Shown here: piece after piece, positions 1-9,035 of the stretch
Layout: each line of letters begins with the position of its first letter
How positions within the stretch are numbered: the stretch's first letter is position 1
From: Confluentibacter citreus
GTDB lineage: Bacteria; Bacteroidota; Bacteroidia; Flavobacteriales; Flavobacteriaceae
Direction of reading: 5' to 3'
Assembly: GCF_002807055.1 (NCBI RefSeq)
Contig: NZ_NIXN01000001.1
Location: 496,001 to 560,000, forward strand
Length of the DNA: 64,000 bases
Translations under genes and position numbers: made by a program
Notes under the pieces: generated by a model
Database searches by the model: none
Told to the model about the DNA's origin: nothing
What the model saw: only the letters and a program-made list of their open reading frames with translations

Positions 1-150
1 CAATGTGCGTTCATTTGCCAAACGCGTGCGCTCAATGGCAAGATAATCCCTTAAAATAATTTCTTCATCAGGTTTGAAATCTCGCCCAAATCGTAAGAGA
101 TTCATCTTCTTGATTCTCAATGGTGTTTCAATAATCCGTTTTAGCTTCAT
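1..150 (-). CDS. DUF202-family inner-membrane protein, N-terminal part only
   Basis: An open frame on the minus strand starts at ATG 150-148 and runs off the left edge, giving 50 residues. The end of the visible part, LAIERTRLANERTL, closely matches the conserved ERT-LA-ERT motif that opens DUF202 (YidH-type) small membrane proteins. The transmembrane helices that should follow lie outside the window. The gene is divergent from the MBL-fold gene, with about 160 bases between the two starts. The role of DUF202 proteins is poorly known. The family call rests on this short motif alone. Confidence 0.6.
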   Translation of the reverse strand, partial: MKLKRIIETPLRIKKMNLLRFGRDFKPDEEIILRDYLAIERTRLANERTL

Positions 151-314
151 CTTAAAAATTATTTTTATAAATCTAATCGATTTTTAGAAGGATTCAAAAG
201 AATGTTTTGTTTAATTGAATAACAAAATGTTAAAAAAATCTAATATTCGTAATGATTTTTGACTTATCATGGGCGTTTTTAGTAATTTGCAAACTATTTT
301 ATTACAAGCCCTTA

Positions 315-1175
315 ATGCAGTTATATCCTATAAACTCTGGAAATTTTAAGTTAGATGGTGGCGCCATGTTTGGCGTCGTTCCAAAATCCATTTGGCAACA
401 AACCAATCCTGCAGACGCCAACAACATGATAGACCTTACCGCTAGATGTTTACTTATTGAAGATGGCAATAGGCTTATATTGGTTGATACCGGAATGGGC
501 AACAAACAATCTGATAAGTTTTTTGGGTATTACTATTTATGGGGTGATGCTACGCTTGAAAAATCCCTTAAAAACAACGGTTTTAGCACCGACGATATTA
601 CCGATGTGTTTTTAACCCATCTTCATTTCGACCATTGTGGAGGTGCCATAAACTGGAATAAAAACCATACTGGCTATGAGGCCGCTTTTAAAAACGCCCA
701 TTTTTGGAGCAATAAGAACCATTGGGCATGGGCAATCCAACCCAATAAACGGGAAAAGGCATCCTTTTTAGAAGAAAATATAATTCCTATAGAAGCTAGC
801 GGACAATTAAAATTTTTAACGCTTCCGGAAGATGATTTACTTAAAAATTCTGAATTGGGGTTTGATGTCTTTTTTGCCAATGGACATACCGACAAACAAA
901 TGATTCCCATCATTCATTACAAAGGCAAAACCATTGCTTTTATGGCCGATTTATTGCCAACCGTGGGGCATTTGCCATTACCGTTTGTTATGGGTTACGA
1001 CACAAGACCTCTATTAACCTTAAACGAGAAAGAAAAATTTCTTAATATAGCGGCAGATAATAATTATTATCTATTTTTAGAACATGACACTTACAACGAA
1101 ATAATAACTGTAAAACATACCGAGAAGGGCGTCAGATTGAATGAGGTATTTACGACCCAAGAGGTTTTCAGTTAA
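315..1175 (+). CDS. MBL-fold metallo-hydrolase
   Basis: This is a 286-residue metallo-beta-lactamase-fold hydrolase with no signal peptide, so probably cytoplasmic. The zinc-binding motif is intact as THLHFDHCGG (HxHxDH), preceded by the usual VDTGMG segment. Later metal ligands are plausibly the His of FANGHTD and the Asp of FMADLLP. The arrangement is that of the lactonase/glyoxalase-II-like branch, but the substrate cannot be read from sequence. An in-frame ATG lies at 252, but its extra 21 residues look unlike the family. The protein homology begins at MQLYPINSGNF (315), so I place the start there. It is followed 30 bases later by the S8 peptidase gene. Confidence 0.85.
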   Translation: MQLYPINSGNFKLDGGAMFGVVPKSIWQQTNPADANNMIDLTARCLLIEDGNRLILVDTGMGNKQSDKFFGYYYLWGDATLEKSLKNNGFSTDDITDVFLTHLHFDHCGGAINWNKNHTGYEAAFKNAHFWSNKNHWAWAIQPNKREKASFLEENIIPIEASGQLKFLTLPEDDLLKNSELGFDVFFANGHTDKQMIPIIHYKGKTIAFMADLLPTVGHLPLPFVMGYDTRPLLTLNEKEKFLNIAADNNYYLFLEHDTYNEIITVKHTEKGVRLNEVFTTQEVFS

Positions 1176-1205
1176 TAAACAATAGACTAATTCAAATACA
1201 TAAAA

Positions 1206-2810
1206 ATGAACAGATTTAAATCATTATCAGTAGCGGCTTTGGCAGCCGTATTAATTTATGGCTGTGGTAGTACCGCGCCAATCCTAACAACGCCTATAGA
1301 GAATATTGATACGTCACCCATTAAGGTATCGGCATTAACGGAAAAGGAAAAACAAACATGGGGCCACCTCGATTTGGTTAAAGACACCATCCCCGGAATG
1401 AGTGTTGATAAAGCTTATGAAGAGATTATTAAAAACAAAAAAGGAGAAACGGTTATCGTTGCCGTTATAGACACCGGTATTGATATAAACCATGAAGATT
1501 TAGATGGTGTTATGTGGACCAATACCAAAGAAATTCCAAACAATGGCATTGATGATGACAAAAATGGGTATGTAGATGATATCCATGGTTGGAATTTTTT
1601 AGGAGATGCCTATAATGAACAATTGGAATTTGTACGTATTCTAGCCAGTAAAGACACCAACAATCCGGATTACGCGAGGGCAAAAGCCGAATATGATGAA
1701 GAATATGAAAAATACACGGGGCTTAAAACCAATTACGAACAGTTTTTACAACAATTAATTGCTGCCGATGAAATGGTTTCAACCCATTTGAACAAAAAAG
1801 AATATACGCAAGCAGATGTTAATGGCATTACTGCCGAAAACGAAAAACTGCAACAAGCTGTTGCACTTATAAAATATGTATATAGCTTAGATAATGACAG
1901 CGTTGCAGAGTTTAAAAAACAACTAAACGAAGGCATCGAACAATTTAATGACCGCCTAAATTATAATTTAAACCTAACCTTTAAAGGGCGTTTAAATGGA
2001 GACAATTCAGACGATATGTCTACAAAATATTATGGCAATGGCAATGTGAAGCCTAGTAAAAAAGACGAAAGCCATGGGACGCACGTTGCTGGTATTATTG
2101 CGGCAGAACGTAACAATGGCAAAGGTGCCAATGGGGTTGCCAATAATGTAAAAATCATGTCTGTTCGTGCCGTTCCTAATGGAGACGAATATGATAAAGA
2201 TATTGCTTTAGCGATTAGATATGCCGTTGATAACGGTGCTAAAGTTATTAATGGAAGTTTTGGTAAATACTACTCGCCACATAGTGATTGGGTAAGGGAA
2301 GCCATTGCCTATGCAGGAAAACATGATGTTTTAATTGTAAAAGCAGCGGGAAATGAAGGCGAAGATTTAGATAAAAAAAACGTATACCCTAACGACCAAA
2401 TTAATAATGGTCCAGAAGTGTCGGATACATTTATCACCGTGGGTGCCTTAGAGCCAAAATATGGCGCCAATATGGTTGCTAACTTCTCAAACTATGGAAA
2501 AATTAATGTTGATGTGTTTTCCCCTGGAGCAAAAATATACTCAACAACGCCACAAAACGAGTATGACACCAAAGGAGGCACCTCTATGGCAGCTCCTGCG
2601 GTTGCAGGCGTTGCAGCGTTAATCCGTTCGTTTTATCCAAAATTATCGGCTGCTCAGGTTAAAAAGATTCTTATGGACTCTGGATTACCAATTAAAGCAA
2701 ATGTTGTTGTGGGTGGCGATACCGAAAATGTACAACCGTTTTCAAATTTAACCTCATCGGGAAAAATGGTTAACGCTTATAATGCGTTGATTATGGCTTC
2801 TAAGCTATAA
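1206..2810 (+). CDS. S8 (subtilisin-family) serine peptidase, lipoprotein
   Basis: This 534-residue subtilase has a lipoprotein signal ending at Cys20 (VLIYGC). The catalytic triad is intact: Asp89 in AVIDTGID, His290 in SHGTHVAG and Ser460 in GGTSMAAPAVAG, with the oxyanion Asn383 in AAGNEG. Unusually, about 200 residues separate Asp89 from His290, compared with some 30-40 in plain subtilisins. The extra stretch (roughly 135-285) is charged and predicted helical, apart from a DDDKNGYVDD calcium-loop-like segment at 116-125 before it. The protein is probably exported and lipid-anchored, acting in the periplasm or at the outer membrane. The M1 peptidase gene follows after 13 bases, so the two are likely co-transcribed. 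Confidence 0.9.
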   Translation: MNRFKSLSVAALAAVLIYGCGSTAPILTTPIENIDTSPIKVSALTEKEKQTWGHLDLVKDTIPGMSVDKAYEEIIKNKKGETVIVAVIDTGIDINHEDLDGVMWTNTKEIPNNGIDDDKNGYVDDIHGWNFLGDAYNEQLEFVRILASKDTNNPDYARAKAEYDEEYEKYTGLKTNYEQFLQQLIAADEMVSTHLNKKEYTQADVNGITAENEKLQQAVALIKYVYSLDNDSVAEFKKQLNEGIEQFNDRLNYNLNLTFKGRLNGDNSDDMSTKYYGNGNVKPSKKDESHGTHVAGIIAAERNNGKGANGVANNVKIMSVRAVPNGDEYDKDIALAIRYAVDNGAKVINGSFGKYYSPHSDWVREAIAYAGKHDVLIVKAAGNEGEDLDKKNVYPNDQINNGPEVSDTFITVGALEPKYGANMVANFSNYGKINVDVFSPGAKIYSTTPQNEYDTKGGTSMAAPAVAGVAALIRSFYPKLSAAQVKKILMDSGLPIKANVVVGGDTENVQPFSNLTSSGKMVNAYNALIMASKL

Positions 2811-2823
2811 AACCAGTTATTTA

Positions 2824-4650
2824 ATGAAGAGATTATTTTTATACCCCTTATGCTTAACCATTTTATTCATTTCATGTAAAGGGACTTCGCAAACCCCATC
2901 AAAAGTTTTGGTTTCAGCAAACCCTTACTATTGGCAACAACATGTGGATTATAAAATGGATATTGATGTGGATGTAAACACCTATCAATACAAAGGAAAA
3001 CAACACTTAGTTTATACCAATAATTCACCCGATGTGTTACATCGGGTGTTTTATCATTTATATTTTAATGCCTTTCAACCGGGTAGCGAAATGGATGTGC
3101 GTTCCAGAACCATTCCAGATCCAGACCGCAGGGTTGGCGACCGCATTAGCAAGTTACAACCCAACGAGATTGGCTATATAAAAGTGAATTCCCTAAAACA
3201 AAACGGAACGGATATTATGCATAAAACCGTTGGCACCATTTTAGAAGTTACTTTGGCCAAGCCTATACAACCCGGAGAAAAAGTCACGTTCGATATGCTT
3301 TTTGATGCCCAAATCCCTGTACAGATACGTCGTTCGGGTAGAAACAATTCCGAAGGCATTGCTTTATCGATGGCGCAATGGTATCCAAAATTAGCGGAGT
3401 ATGATGTGGATGGTTGGCACACCGACCCGTATATTGCTCGCGAATTTTATGGTGTTTGGGGCGATTTTGATGTGAAAATTACCATCGATAAACATTATAC
3501 CATAGGTGGTACGGGTTATTTACAAAACCCCAACGAAATCGGTCATGGCTACGAAACGGGGAAACTAAACGTGCCAAAAACCGATAAACTCACTTGGCAT
3601 TTTAACGCACCCAATGTGCACGATTTTACTTGGGCAGCCGACCCCGATTATACGCACGACACCATGCAAGTTCCAAATGGGCCCTTGCTTCATTTTTTCT
3701 ATAAAAGCACCCTGCCAAAAGGAAAATTAGAAAATTGGAAAAATCTTCAACCCTTGGCGGTTAAATTAATGCAGTTTTTTAGTGAACATATTGGTAAGTA
3801 CCCATACGAGCAATACTCTGTGATTCAGGGTGGCGATGGCGGTATGGAATATGCCATGTGTACCCTTGTTTTAGGCGAAGGCGATTTAGAAGGCATCTTT
3901 GGCACAACGTCGCATGAAATGGCACATACGTGGTTCCAATTTTTATTGGCAACTAACGAAAGTAGAGATTATTGGATGGACGAAGGTTTTGCCCAATATT
4001 TTGGAGAAATGGCAGAAGCTGAAATTTTAAACAAAGATTTTAATAAAGCTTTAGATGGTTTCTATGCCGTGTATGCGTCTTTAGCAATGTCTGGTAAGGA
4101 ACAACCACTTACCACCCATGCAGACCGCTTTAATTACAACCAAGCGTATAGTATTTCGGCATATTATAAAGGCTTGGTCTTTTTGTCGCAATTAGGCTAT
4201 GTGATGGGCGAAGACGCCTTAAAAGAAACCGTTAAAACCTATTTTAACACATGGTCCTTTAAACACCCAAAACCCAACGATTTTATTCGTGTGGCAGAAA
4301 AAGTGTCTGGTTTGGAGTTGGATTGGTATTTAACCGATTTTGCGCAAACCACCAACACCATCGATTATGGCGTAAAATCCATTGAGGGCAACACCATAAC
4401 GCTGGAACGTATTGGTTTAATGCCGATGCCCATTGATGTTACCGTAACCTATACCGATGGCAGCACCGAAGATTTTTACATCCCGTTACGTATGATGCAT
4501 GGCGAAAAACCAACCACCGCAACCAAAAAACCAGACTGGGCTTGGGCATATCCAACCTATAGTTTTGAAACCAGTAAAACGATTAAAAGCGTGGTGATTG
4601 ACCCAAAAAACCAAATGGCAGATATTAATAAAGAAAATAATAAAAAGTAA
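2824..4650 (+). CDS. M1-family metallopeptidase (aminopeptidase), lipoprotein
   Basis: This 608-residue protein has a lipoprotein signal ending in FISC (Cys19). The gluzincin zinc site is intact: HEMAH at 364-368 with the third ligand Glu387 in WMDEGFAQ, and a GGMEY substrate motif upstream in place of the family GAMEN. The N-terminal half is the beta-saddle domain of M1 enzymes. It is expected to remove N-terminal residues from peptides in the periplasm. It lies just behind the S8 peptidase, which suggests a joint role in extracytoplasmic protein or peptide breakdown. A clear hairpin terminator follows. Confidence 0.9.
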   Translation: MKRLFLYPLCLTILFISCKGTSQTPSKVLVSANPYYWQQHVDYKMDIDVDVNTYQYKGKQHLVYTNNSPDVLHRVFYHLYFNAFQPGSEMDVRSRTIPDPDRRVGDRISKLQPNEIGYIKVNSLKQNGTDIMHKTVGTILEVTLAKPIQPGEKVTFDMLFDAQIPVQIRRSGRNNSEGIALSMAQWYPKLAEYDVDGWHTDPYIAREFYGVWGDFDVKITIDKHYTIGGTGYLQNPNEIGHGYETGKLNVPKTDKLTWHFNAPNVHDFTWAADPDYTHDTMQVPNGPLLHFFYKSTLPKGKLENWKNLQPLAVKLMQFFSEHIGKYPYEQYSVIQGGDGGMEYAMCTLVLGEGDLEGIFGTTSHEMAHTWFQFLLATNESRDYWMDEGFAQYFGEMAEAEILNKDFNKALDGFYAVYASLAMSGKEQPLTTHADRFNYNQAYSISAYYKGLVFLSQLGYVMGEDALKETVKTYFNTWSFKHPKPNDFIRVAEKVSGLELDWYLTDFAQTTNTIDYGVKSIEGNTITLERIGLMPMPIDVTVTYTDGSTEDFYIPLRMMHGEKPTTATKKPDWAWAYPTYSFETSKTIKSVVIDPKNQMADINKENNKK

Positions 4651-4678
4651 ATGTCATTATAGTTTCTATGAATTTAAA

Positions 4679-4703
4679 GCCCTCCTAATAAGAGGGTTTT
4701 TAA
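4679..4703 (+). terminator. Rho-independent terminator after the M1 peptidase gene
   Basis: The arms CCCTC and GAGGG are separated by seven bases and followed by TTTTT. The hairpin closes the 1206-4650 peptidase operon and separates it from the ThuA-like gene. Confidence 0.75.
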
Positions 4704-4743
4704 ATTTGCACTATCTTTCGTTTGTCATTAAATTAAATAATCC

Positions 4744-5655
4744 ATGAAGAACCCTATTAAAAATACGATCATAACTTGTTTTGCTTTTATCAATCTGTTT
4801 GCTTTTAGTCAATCAAATCCAGATAAAATAGAGGTACTCATCATTGATGGTTTTAGTAACCACGATTGGAAACAAACCACGTTGGTTGTAAAATCCATTC
4901 TAGAAAAAACAGGCTTATTTAATGTAAGTGTTTCCACGGCCCCTTCAAAACCAGACGATGCTACTTGGGACACATGGAATCCCGCCTTTGAAAACTATGC
5001 GGTGGTTATTCAAAACACCAACAACATTGATATGAAAAACACAACATGGCCAAAAAGGGTTGAGGAACGTCTTGAAAGCTATGTGGCATCGGGTGGCGGG
5101 TTGTATATACTCCATTCCGCCAATAATGCGTTTCCGCACTGGGACGCCTATAATGAGATGATTGGCTTGGGTTGGCGGTCTCCCGCAGAAGGTGTGGCAC
5201 TTCAAGTAGCAGATGATGGAGAGATAAAAGAAATCCCGGTAGGCGAAGGAAAAGGTACGTATCACGGCCCAAGAAATGATGAAGTCATTCATATTCTTAA
5301 TAATCATCCCATTAATGACGGTTTTCCAAAAGCATGGAAAACCCCCGATATGGAACTTTATAAATATGCCCGAGGCCCTGCCAAAAACCTGACGGTATTA
5401 TCGTATGCCACCGAAAAAGAAACGACTATTAACTGGCCCGTGGAATGGGTGGTAGCGTATGGAAAAGGCCGGGTTTATAATTCCAGCATGGGGCATTTGT
5501 GGCGCGGCGAAACCTATCCTGTTAGTTACAGATGCATAGGCTTTCAAACCACATTGATTAGGGCAACAGAATGGTTGGCAACTGGTAAAACAACCTATAA
5601 AGTGCCTGAAGATTTCCCCACGGAGACTGATATTAAATTAGTGGCTGTTGATTAA
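4744..5655 (+). CDS. ThuA-like domain protein, secreted
   Basis: This 303-residue protein has a signal peptide (cleavage near AFSQ, residues 20-23) and a ThuA-like, glutamine-amidotransferase-like flavodoxin fold. Recognisable parts are the opening strand with VLIIDGFSNHDW, the GGGLYILHSANNAF block, and the late GKGRVYNSSMGH block typical of the family. ThuA-like proteins occur widely with secreted sugar-degrading enzymes and dehydrogenases, but their chemistry is not firmly known. Here it precedes an NAD-dependent dehydrogenase (33 bases away) and a large glycosidase-like lipoprotein. A sugar-related role is therefore an inference from context. Confidence 0.8.
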   Translation: MKNPIKNTIITCFAFINLFAFSQSNPDKIEVLIIDGFSNHDWKQTTLVVKSILEKTGLFNVSVSTAPSKPDDATWDTWNPAFENYAVVIQNTNNIDMKNTTWPKRVEERLESYVASGGGLYILHSANNAFPHWDAYNEMIGLGWRSPAEGVALQVADDGEIKEIPVGEGKGTYHGPRNDEVIHILNNHPINDGFPKAWKTPDMELYKYARGPAKNLTVLSYATEKETTINWPVEWVVAYGKGRVYNSSMGHLWRGETYPVSYRCIGFQTTLIRATEWLATGKTTYKVPEDFPTETDIKLVAVD

Positions 5656-5687
5656 TTAAAATTTAGAGTTTAAAAGATAAAAAACAC

Positions 5688-6590
5688 ATGACCAAAAAAC
5701 GCATACTTTTTACGGGCGGATCTGGAAAAGCAGGAAAGCACGCCATAGCCTATCTTTTAGAGCAAGGACACCGCGTGATGAATGTTGACTTAACGCCTTT
5801 GGATTACCCAGGGGTAGATAACTTAATCGCCGATATTACGGATTCTGGGCAGATGTTTAATGCCATGAGTTCGTATGCTGGTTTAGATGAGTTGGAACCG
5901 GGCAATGGCATCCCAAAATTTGATGCCGTCGTGCATTTTGCTGCCGTACCCAGAATCTTGATTAAACCTGATAATGAAACATTTCGGGTGAACACCATTG
6001 GCACCTATAACGTGATTGAAGCAGCTGTAAAACTAGGTATAAAAAAGATTATCATTGCGTCGTCTGAGACGACATATGGGGTTTGTTTTTCAGATGGCGT
6101 TACCAATCCGCATGTGCTGCCCTTGGAAGAAGATTATGATGTAGACCCCATGGATAGCTATGGCTTATCAAAGGTGGTGAATGAAAAAACGGCACGCAGC
6201 TTTCAGCGTCGCTCGGGTTTTGATATCTATGCGCTTCGTATCGGCAACGTTATTGAACCTCACGAATATGAAACCTTGTTTCCTCATTTTTTTGAACATC
6301 CTGAAGTCCGCCGCAGAAATGCGTTCTGTTACATTGATGGCCGCGACTTGGGACAAATTGTGGATTTATGTTTGCAAAAAGATGGGCTTGGTTTTCAAAT
6401 TTTCAATGCTGGAAACGATCACAACGGTGTCATCATCCCAAGCAAACAATTGACTGAACAATTTTTTCCGGGTGTGCCAATCACTCGTGAATTGGAGGAA
6501 CATGAAGCTTTGTTTTCAAATCGTAAAATACGTGAGGTATTAGGTTTTAAAGAACAACACAACTGGAGAAATTACGTGAAAGGATACTGA
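5688..6590 (+). CDS. NAD-dependent epimerase/dehydratase-family oxidoreductase (extended SDR)
   Basis: This 300-residue extended short-chain dehydrogenase has the dinucleotide-binding loop TGGSGKAGKH at its N terminus (GxxGxxG) and the catalytic YxxxK as YGLSK, with a Ser-rich strand (IIIASSETTYG) before it. There is no signal peptide, so it acts in the cytoplasm. The family includes UDP-sugar epimerases and uronate dehydrogenases. The exact substrate cannot be assigned. It sits between the ThuA-like gene and the glycosidase-like gene, so oxidation or epimerisation of a released sugar is a reasonable guess. Confidence 0.8.
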   Translation: MTKKRILFTGGSGKAGKHAIAYLLEQGHRVMNVDLTPLDYPGVDNLIADITDSGQMFNAMSSYAGLDELEPGNGIPKFDAVVHFAAVPRILIKPDNETFRVNTIGTYNVIEAAVKLGIKKIIIASSETTYGVCFSDGVTNPHVLPLEEDYDVDPMDSYGLSKVVNEKTARSFQRRSGFDIYALRIGNVIEPHEYETLFPHFFEHPEVRRRNAFCYIDGRDLGQIVDLCLQKDGLGFQIFNAGNDHNGVIIPSKQLTEQFFPGVPITRELEEHEALFSNRKIREVLGFKEQHNWRNYVKGY

Positions 6591-6618
6591 TAGTCTACCC
6601 ATTTTTCATCTGTGAAAT

Positions 6619-6680
6619 TTGTATCGAGAATCAAATTTTTAATTATAGAATGGTTCTCGATACAATTCGCTTTGGCGAAT
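6619..6680. repeat. Intergenic palindromic repeat element (REP-like)
   Basis: A 12-bp perfect inverted repeat, TTGTATCGAGAA (6619-6630) and TTCTCGATACAA (6654-6665), is followed directly by a second hairpin, ATTCGC-TTTG-GCGAAT (6665-6680), and then CACTCGAACTGACAT. From memory, very similar 'tcgagaac/gttcgagt' palindromes are scattered between genes in many flavobacterial genomes. Only one copy is present in this window, so repetition is not shown here. It lies between the dehydrogenase and glycosidase genes and may also act as a terminator. Confidence 0.5.
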
Positions 6681-6796
6681 CACTCGAACTGACATCAAAT
6701 AACCATAAAAGTTTCAAATCCCACTTGAAGTTTATATTTTAGTATCTTTAGTTACTTTATAAGCATCCTTAACGTGCTTCCTAACTTACCAACAAC

Positions 6797-8941
6797 ATGA
6801 AAAAAACCGTTTTTTACCTAGTATTGCTGCTTTTAACCGTAAGCTGCGCAGACACCCAATCGGTGCAATTAAACTTTGATACTACGTCATTACAACAACA
6901 CTATGCTACCAAAAAACTTTCAGAAAGTTTGCTGGAAAATGGGTATAGCATTGCTGAAAATAATGCTGCTGTTACTGTTGAATTTAAGTTAGACACCACT
7001 TTAGGTAAAGACGCTTATGCCATAAACAACCAAGGGAAGAACCTAGTGCTTACTGGTGGCAACGAAACGGGTTTGATATATGCCGCACAAAGTATTGTTG
7101 AAGATCTAAAAAACGGTATTAAATTACCTGCCGTTGAAAATCGGTCTGAAAGTCCGCAATTACTATTTCGTGCCATTAAATTTGACCTGCCTTGGGACAG
7201 CTATCGCCACAGTTATGCATTGAGCCAACATGATGAGATGTGCCGCGATTTGGGGTATTGGGAAGCGTTTCTCGATATGATGAGCGAAAACCGTTTTAAT
7301 GTGCTTACCGTTTGGAACCTGCATCCATACCCATTTATGATTAAGCCGAAGAATTTCCCAGAGGCATCGGAATGGACCGATGAAGAAATGAAAGAATGGA
7401 AACATCTGTTTACGTCCATTTTTAAAATGGCAAAAGAACGAGGTATTGATACCTACGTGATGCCGTTTAATATTTTTGTGCCGCCCTCTTTTGCTAAAAA
7501 ACATGGCGTGGCCTTGAATAACCTAGAACACCATCATTATGTGGATGCAGATACATCGCAAATTATAAAAACCTATACACGCGAAAGCGTCACGCAATTA
7601 TTAAATGAATATCCCGATTTATCGGGAATGGGCTTAACCTTAGGGGAAGGTATGGGCGGCATGACGCCTTTTGAACGCGAACAATGGATGCAAGAAACCA
7701 TTATAGCGGGCATGCAACAGGCGAACCGGACTTCAAAATTGATACATCGTATTCCGTTTTCGGGCAACACCGAATCGTTAGGAGCGACTTCCATGGAAAT
7801 GGAACAAATAACACGCGACGGCATCGAAAAAGAAGCCGCGATGGAAAACATTGAAAAACCTGTTTGGGCGAGTATGAAGTTTAATTGGTCTCACCCCCAC
7901 TCTACTACCAAGCTCATTAAGGTTCATGGTGGGAAGTTGTATGGCAAGTATTTCGACCCCGTTCCGCAGGATTTTAAAATTGTATGGACCGTTAGAAACG
8001 AGGATTTTTTCTGTTTACGCTGGGGCGTAGAGGAATTTGCGCGTGCACATATTAAAGCCAATACCCCTGATTATGTGGGTGGTTATTTTATAGGCTCTGA
8101 AACCTACATTCCCGCCAAAGACTATTTTACAAATTCCGATTACAAGATAAGTTCGAAATACGCTTTTGAACGCCAATGGTTGTTTTACAAACTTTGGGGA
8201 CGATTGCTTTATAATGCTGATACGCCAAACACCGTTTTTGTCAACGCATTTAAACAGCGCTATGGAGAAGCACATGCAGAAAAACTGTTTAAAGCCTCTA
8301 ATTTAGCGGGGAAAACACCGCTTCGTTTGGTATCCTTTTTTGATTCTACCTGGGATTTTACCATGTATGCGGAAGGATTTACCTATAGAAATCCTGAGAC
8401 TGAAAATGTCGAGTTTATTGATATTAAACGTTTTATAAATCAACCGCCACAAGACACCACCTTTGTTTCCATTGCCAATTATGTTAAAAATTATGCGTCG
8501 AAACAGAAATCCCTTCCAGAAGGATATACCACACCGGTAATGCTTGCCAACGACCTTGAACGGGACTCCAAAGAAGCGCTTCGCTTGGTTGAAAATATTA
8601 CTGAAAACAATACTGATTTAATGTATGAAGTGGCGGATATTAAAACGTGGGCTTATATGGGACTTTATATGGCAGAAAAAATGAAGGGGGGTTTGGCCTT
8701 GGAAACGTACCGCCAAAGTAATGATTCAAAAAACAAGGAATTGGCCGTTACGCATTTAGAAAATGCTTTGGGGTATTGGGACAAGATTATTGAAATTACA
8801 CGCCCCATTTACAATGATATGCCATTGGTGCATTACAGTGAAAATAATGGGAAGACTTGGCAAGAAAACGATAGTTTAAGGTTCCATTGGGCTTTATTGC
8901 GTAACGATGTGTTAAAAGACATTGATATGGCCAAACAATAA
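6797..8941 (+). CDS. Large lipoprotein glycoside hydrolase, GH67/alpha-glucuronidase-like (tentative)
   Basis: This 714-residue protein has a lipoprotein signal ending in TVSC. Residues about 20-130 resemble the small alpha/beta domain found in front of GH20 and GH67 catalytic barrels (it includes LVLTGGNETGLIYAAQSIVEDL). The following long domain is rich in Trp and acidic residues in barrel-like strands (NVLTVWNLHPYPF; MGLTLGEGMGG; YVGGYFIGSETYIP). I recall similar proteins annotated as GH67-like or uncharacterised glycosidases. I cannot point to proven catalytic residues. It is probably anchored in the outer membrane or periplasm and works on uronic-acid-containing glycans, but that is inference. 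The upstream -7-like box TATCTTTA (6743-6750) resembles the rnpA promoter. Confidence 0.5.
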   Translation: MKKTVFYLVLLLLTVSCADTQSVQLNFDTTSLQQHYATKKLSESLLENGYSIAENNAAVTVEFKLDTTLGKDAYAINNQGKNLVLTGGNETGLIYAAQSIVEDLKNGIKLPAVENRSESPQLLFRAIKFDLPWDSYRHSYALSQHDEMCRDLGYWEAFLDMMSENRFNVLTVWNLHPYPFMIKPKNFPEASEWTDEEMKEWKHLFTSIFKMAKERGIDTYVMPFNIFVPPSFAKKHGVALNNLEHHHYVDADTSQIIKTYTRESVTQLLNEYPDLSGMGLTLGEGMGGMTPFEREQWMQETIIAGMQQANRTSKLIHRIPFSGNTESLGATSMEMEQITRDGIEKEAAMENIEKPVWASMKFNWSHPHSTTKLIKVHGGKLYGKYFDPVPQDFKIVWTVRNEDFFCLRWGVEEFARAHIKANTPDYVGGYFIGSETYIPAKDYFTNSDYKISSKYAFERQWLFYKLWGRLLYNADTPNTVFVNAFKQRYGEAHAEKLFKASNLAGKTPLRLVSFFDSTWDFTMYAEGFTYRNPETENVEFIDIKRFINQPPQDTTFVSIANYVKNYASKQKSLPEGYTTPVMLANDLERDSKEALRLVENITENNTDLMYEVADIKTWAYMGLYMAEKMKGGLALETYRQSNDSKNKELAVTHLENALGYWDKIIEITRPIYNDMPLVHYSENNGKTWQENDSLRFHWALLRNDVLKDIDMAKQ

Positions 8942-9008
8942 TCCGCGGCGTTTAAGCGCGCCCTGTCATTAGAAATTGAACAACTATTCATCGGGTTTTA
9001 TATTTTAG

Positions 9009-9016
9009 TACCTTTG
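9009..9016 (+). promoter_or_regulatory. Promoter -7 box for rnpA
   Basis: TACCTTTG matches the Bacteroidota TAnnTTTG consensus and ends 19 bases before the rnpA start. No well-placed TTG -33 element is visible. Confidence 0.55.
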
Positions 9017-9035
9017 GCTACTTAAAATAAAGGTC

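Noticed and set aside
4945-5307. A 120-codon minus-strand open frame opposite the ThuA-like gene
   Set aside because: It mirrors a well-supported gene and has no recognisable domain or plausible upstream signal. The encoded protein looks random.
6181-6453. A 90-codon plus-strand open frame inside the dehydrogenase gene
   Set aside because: It is an alternative frame of a conserved extended SDR and has no family match.
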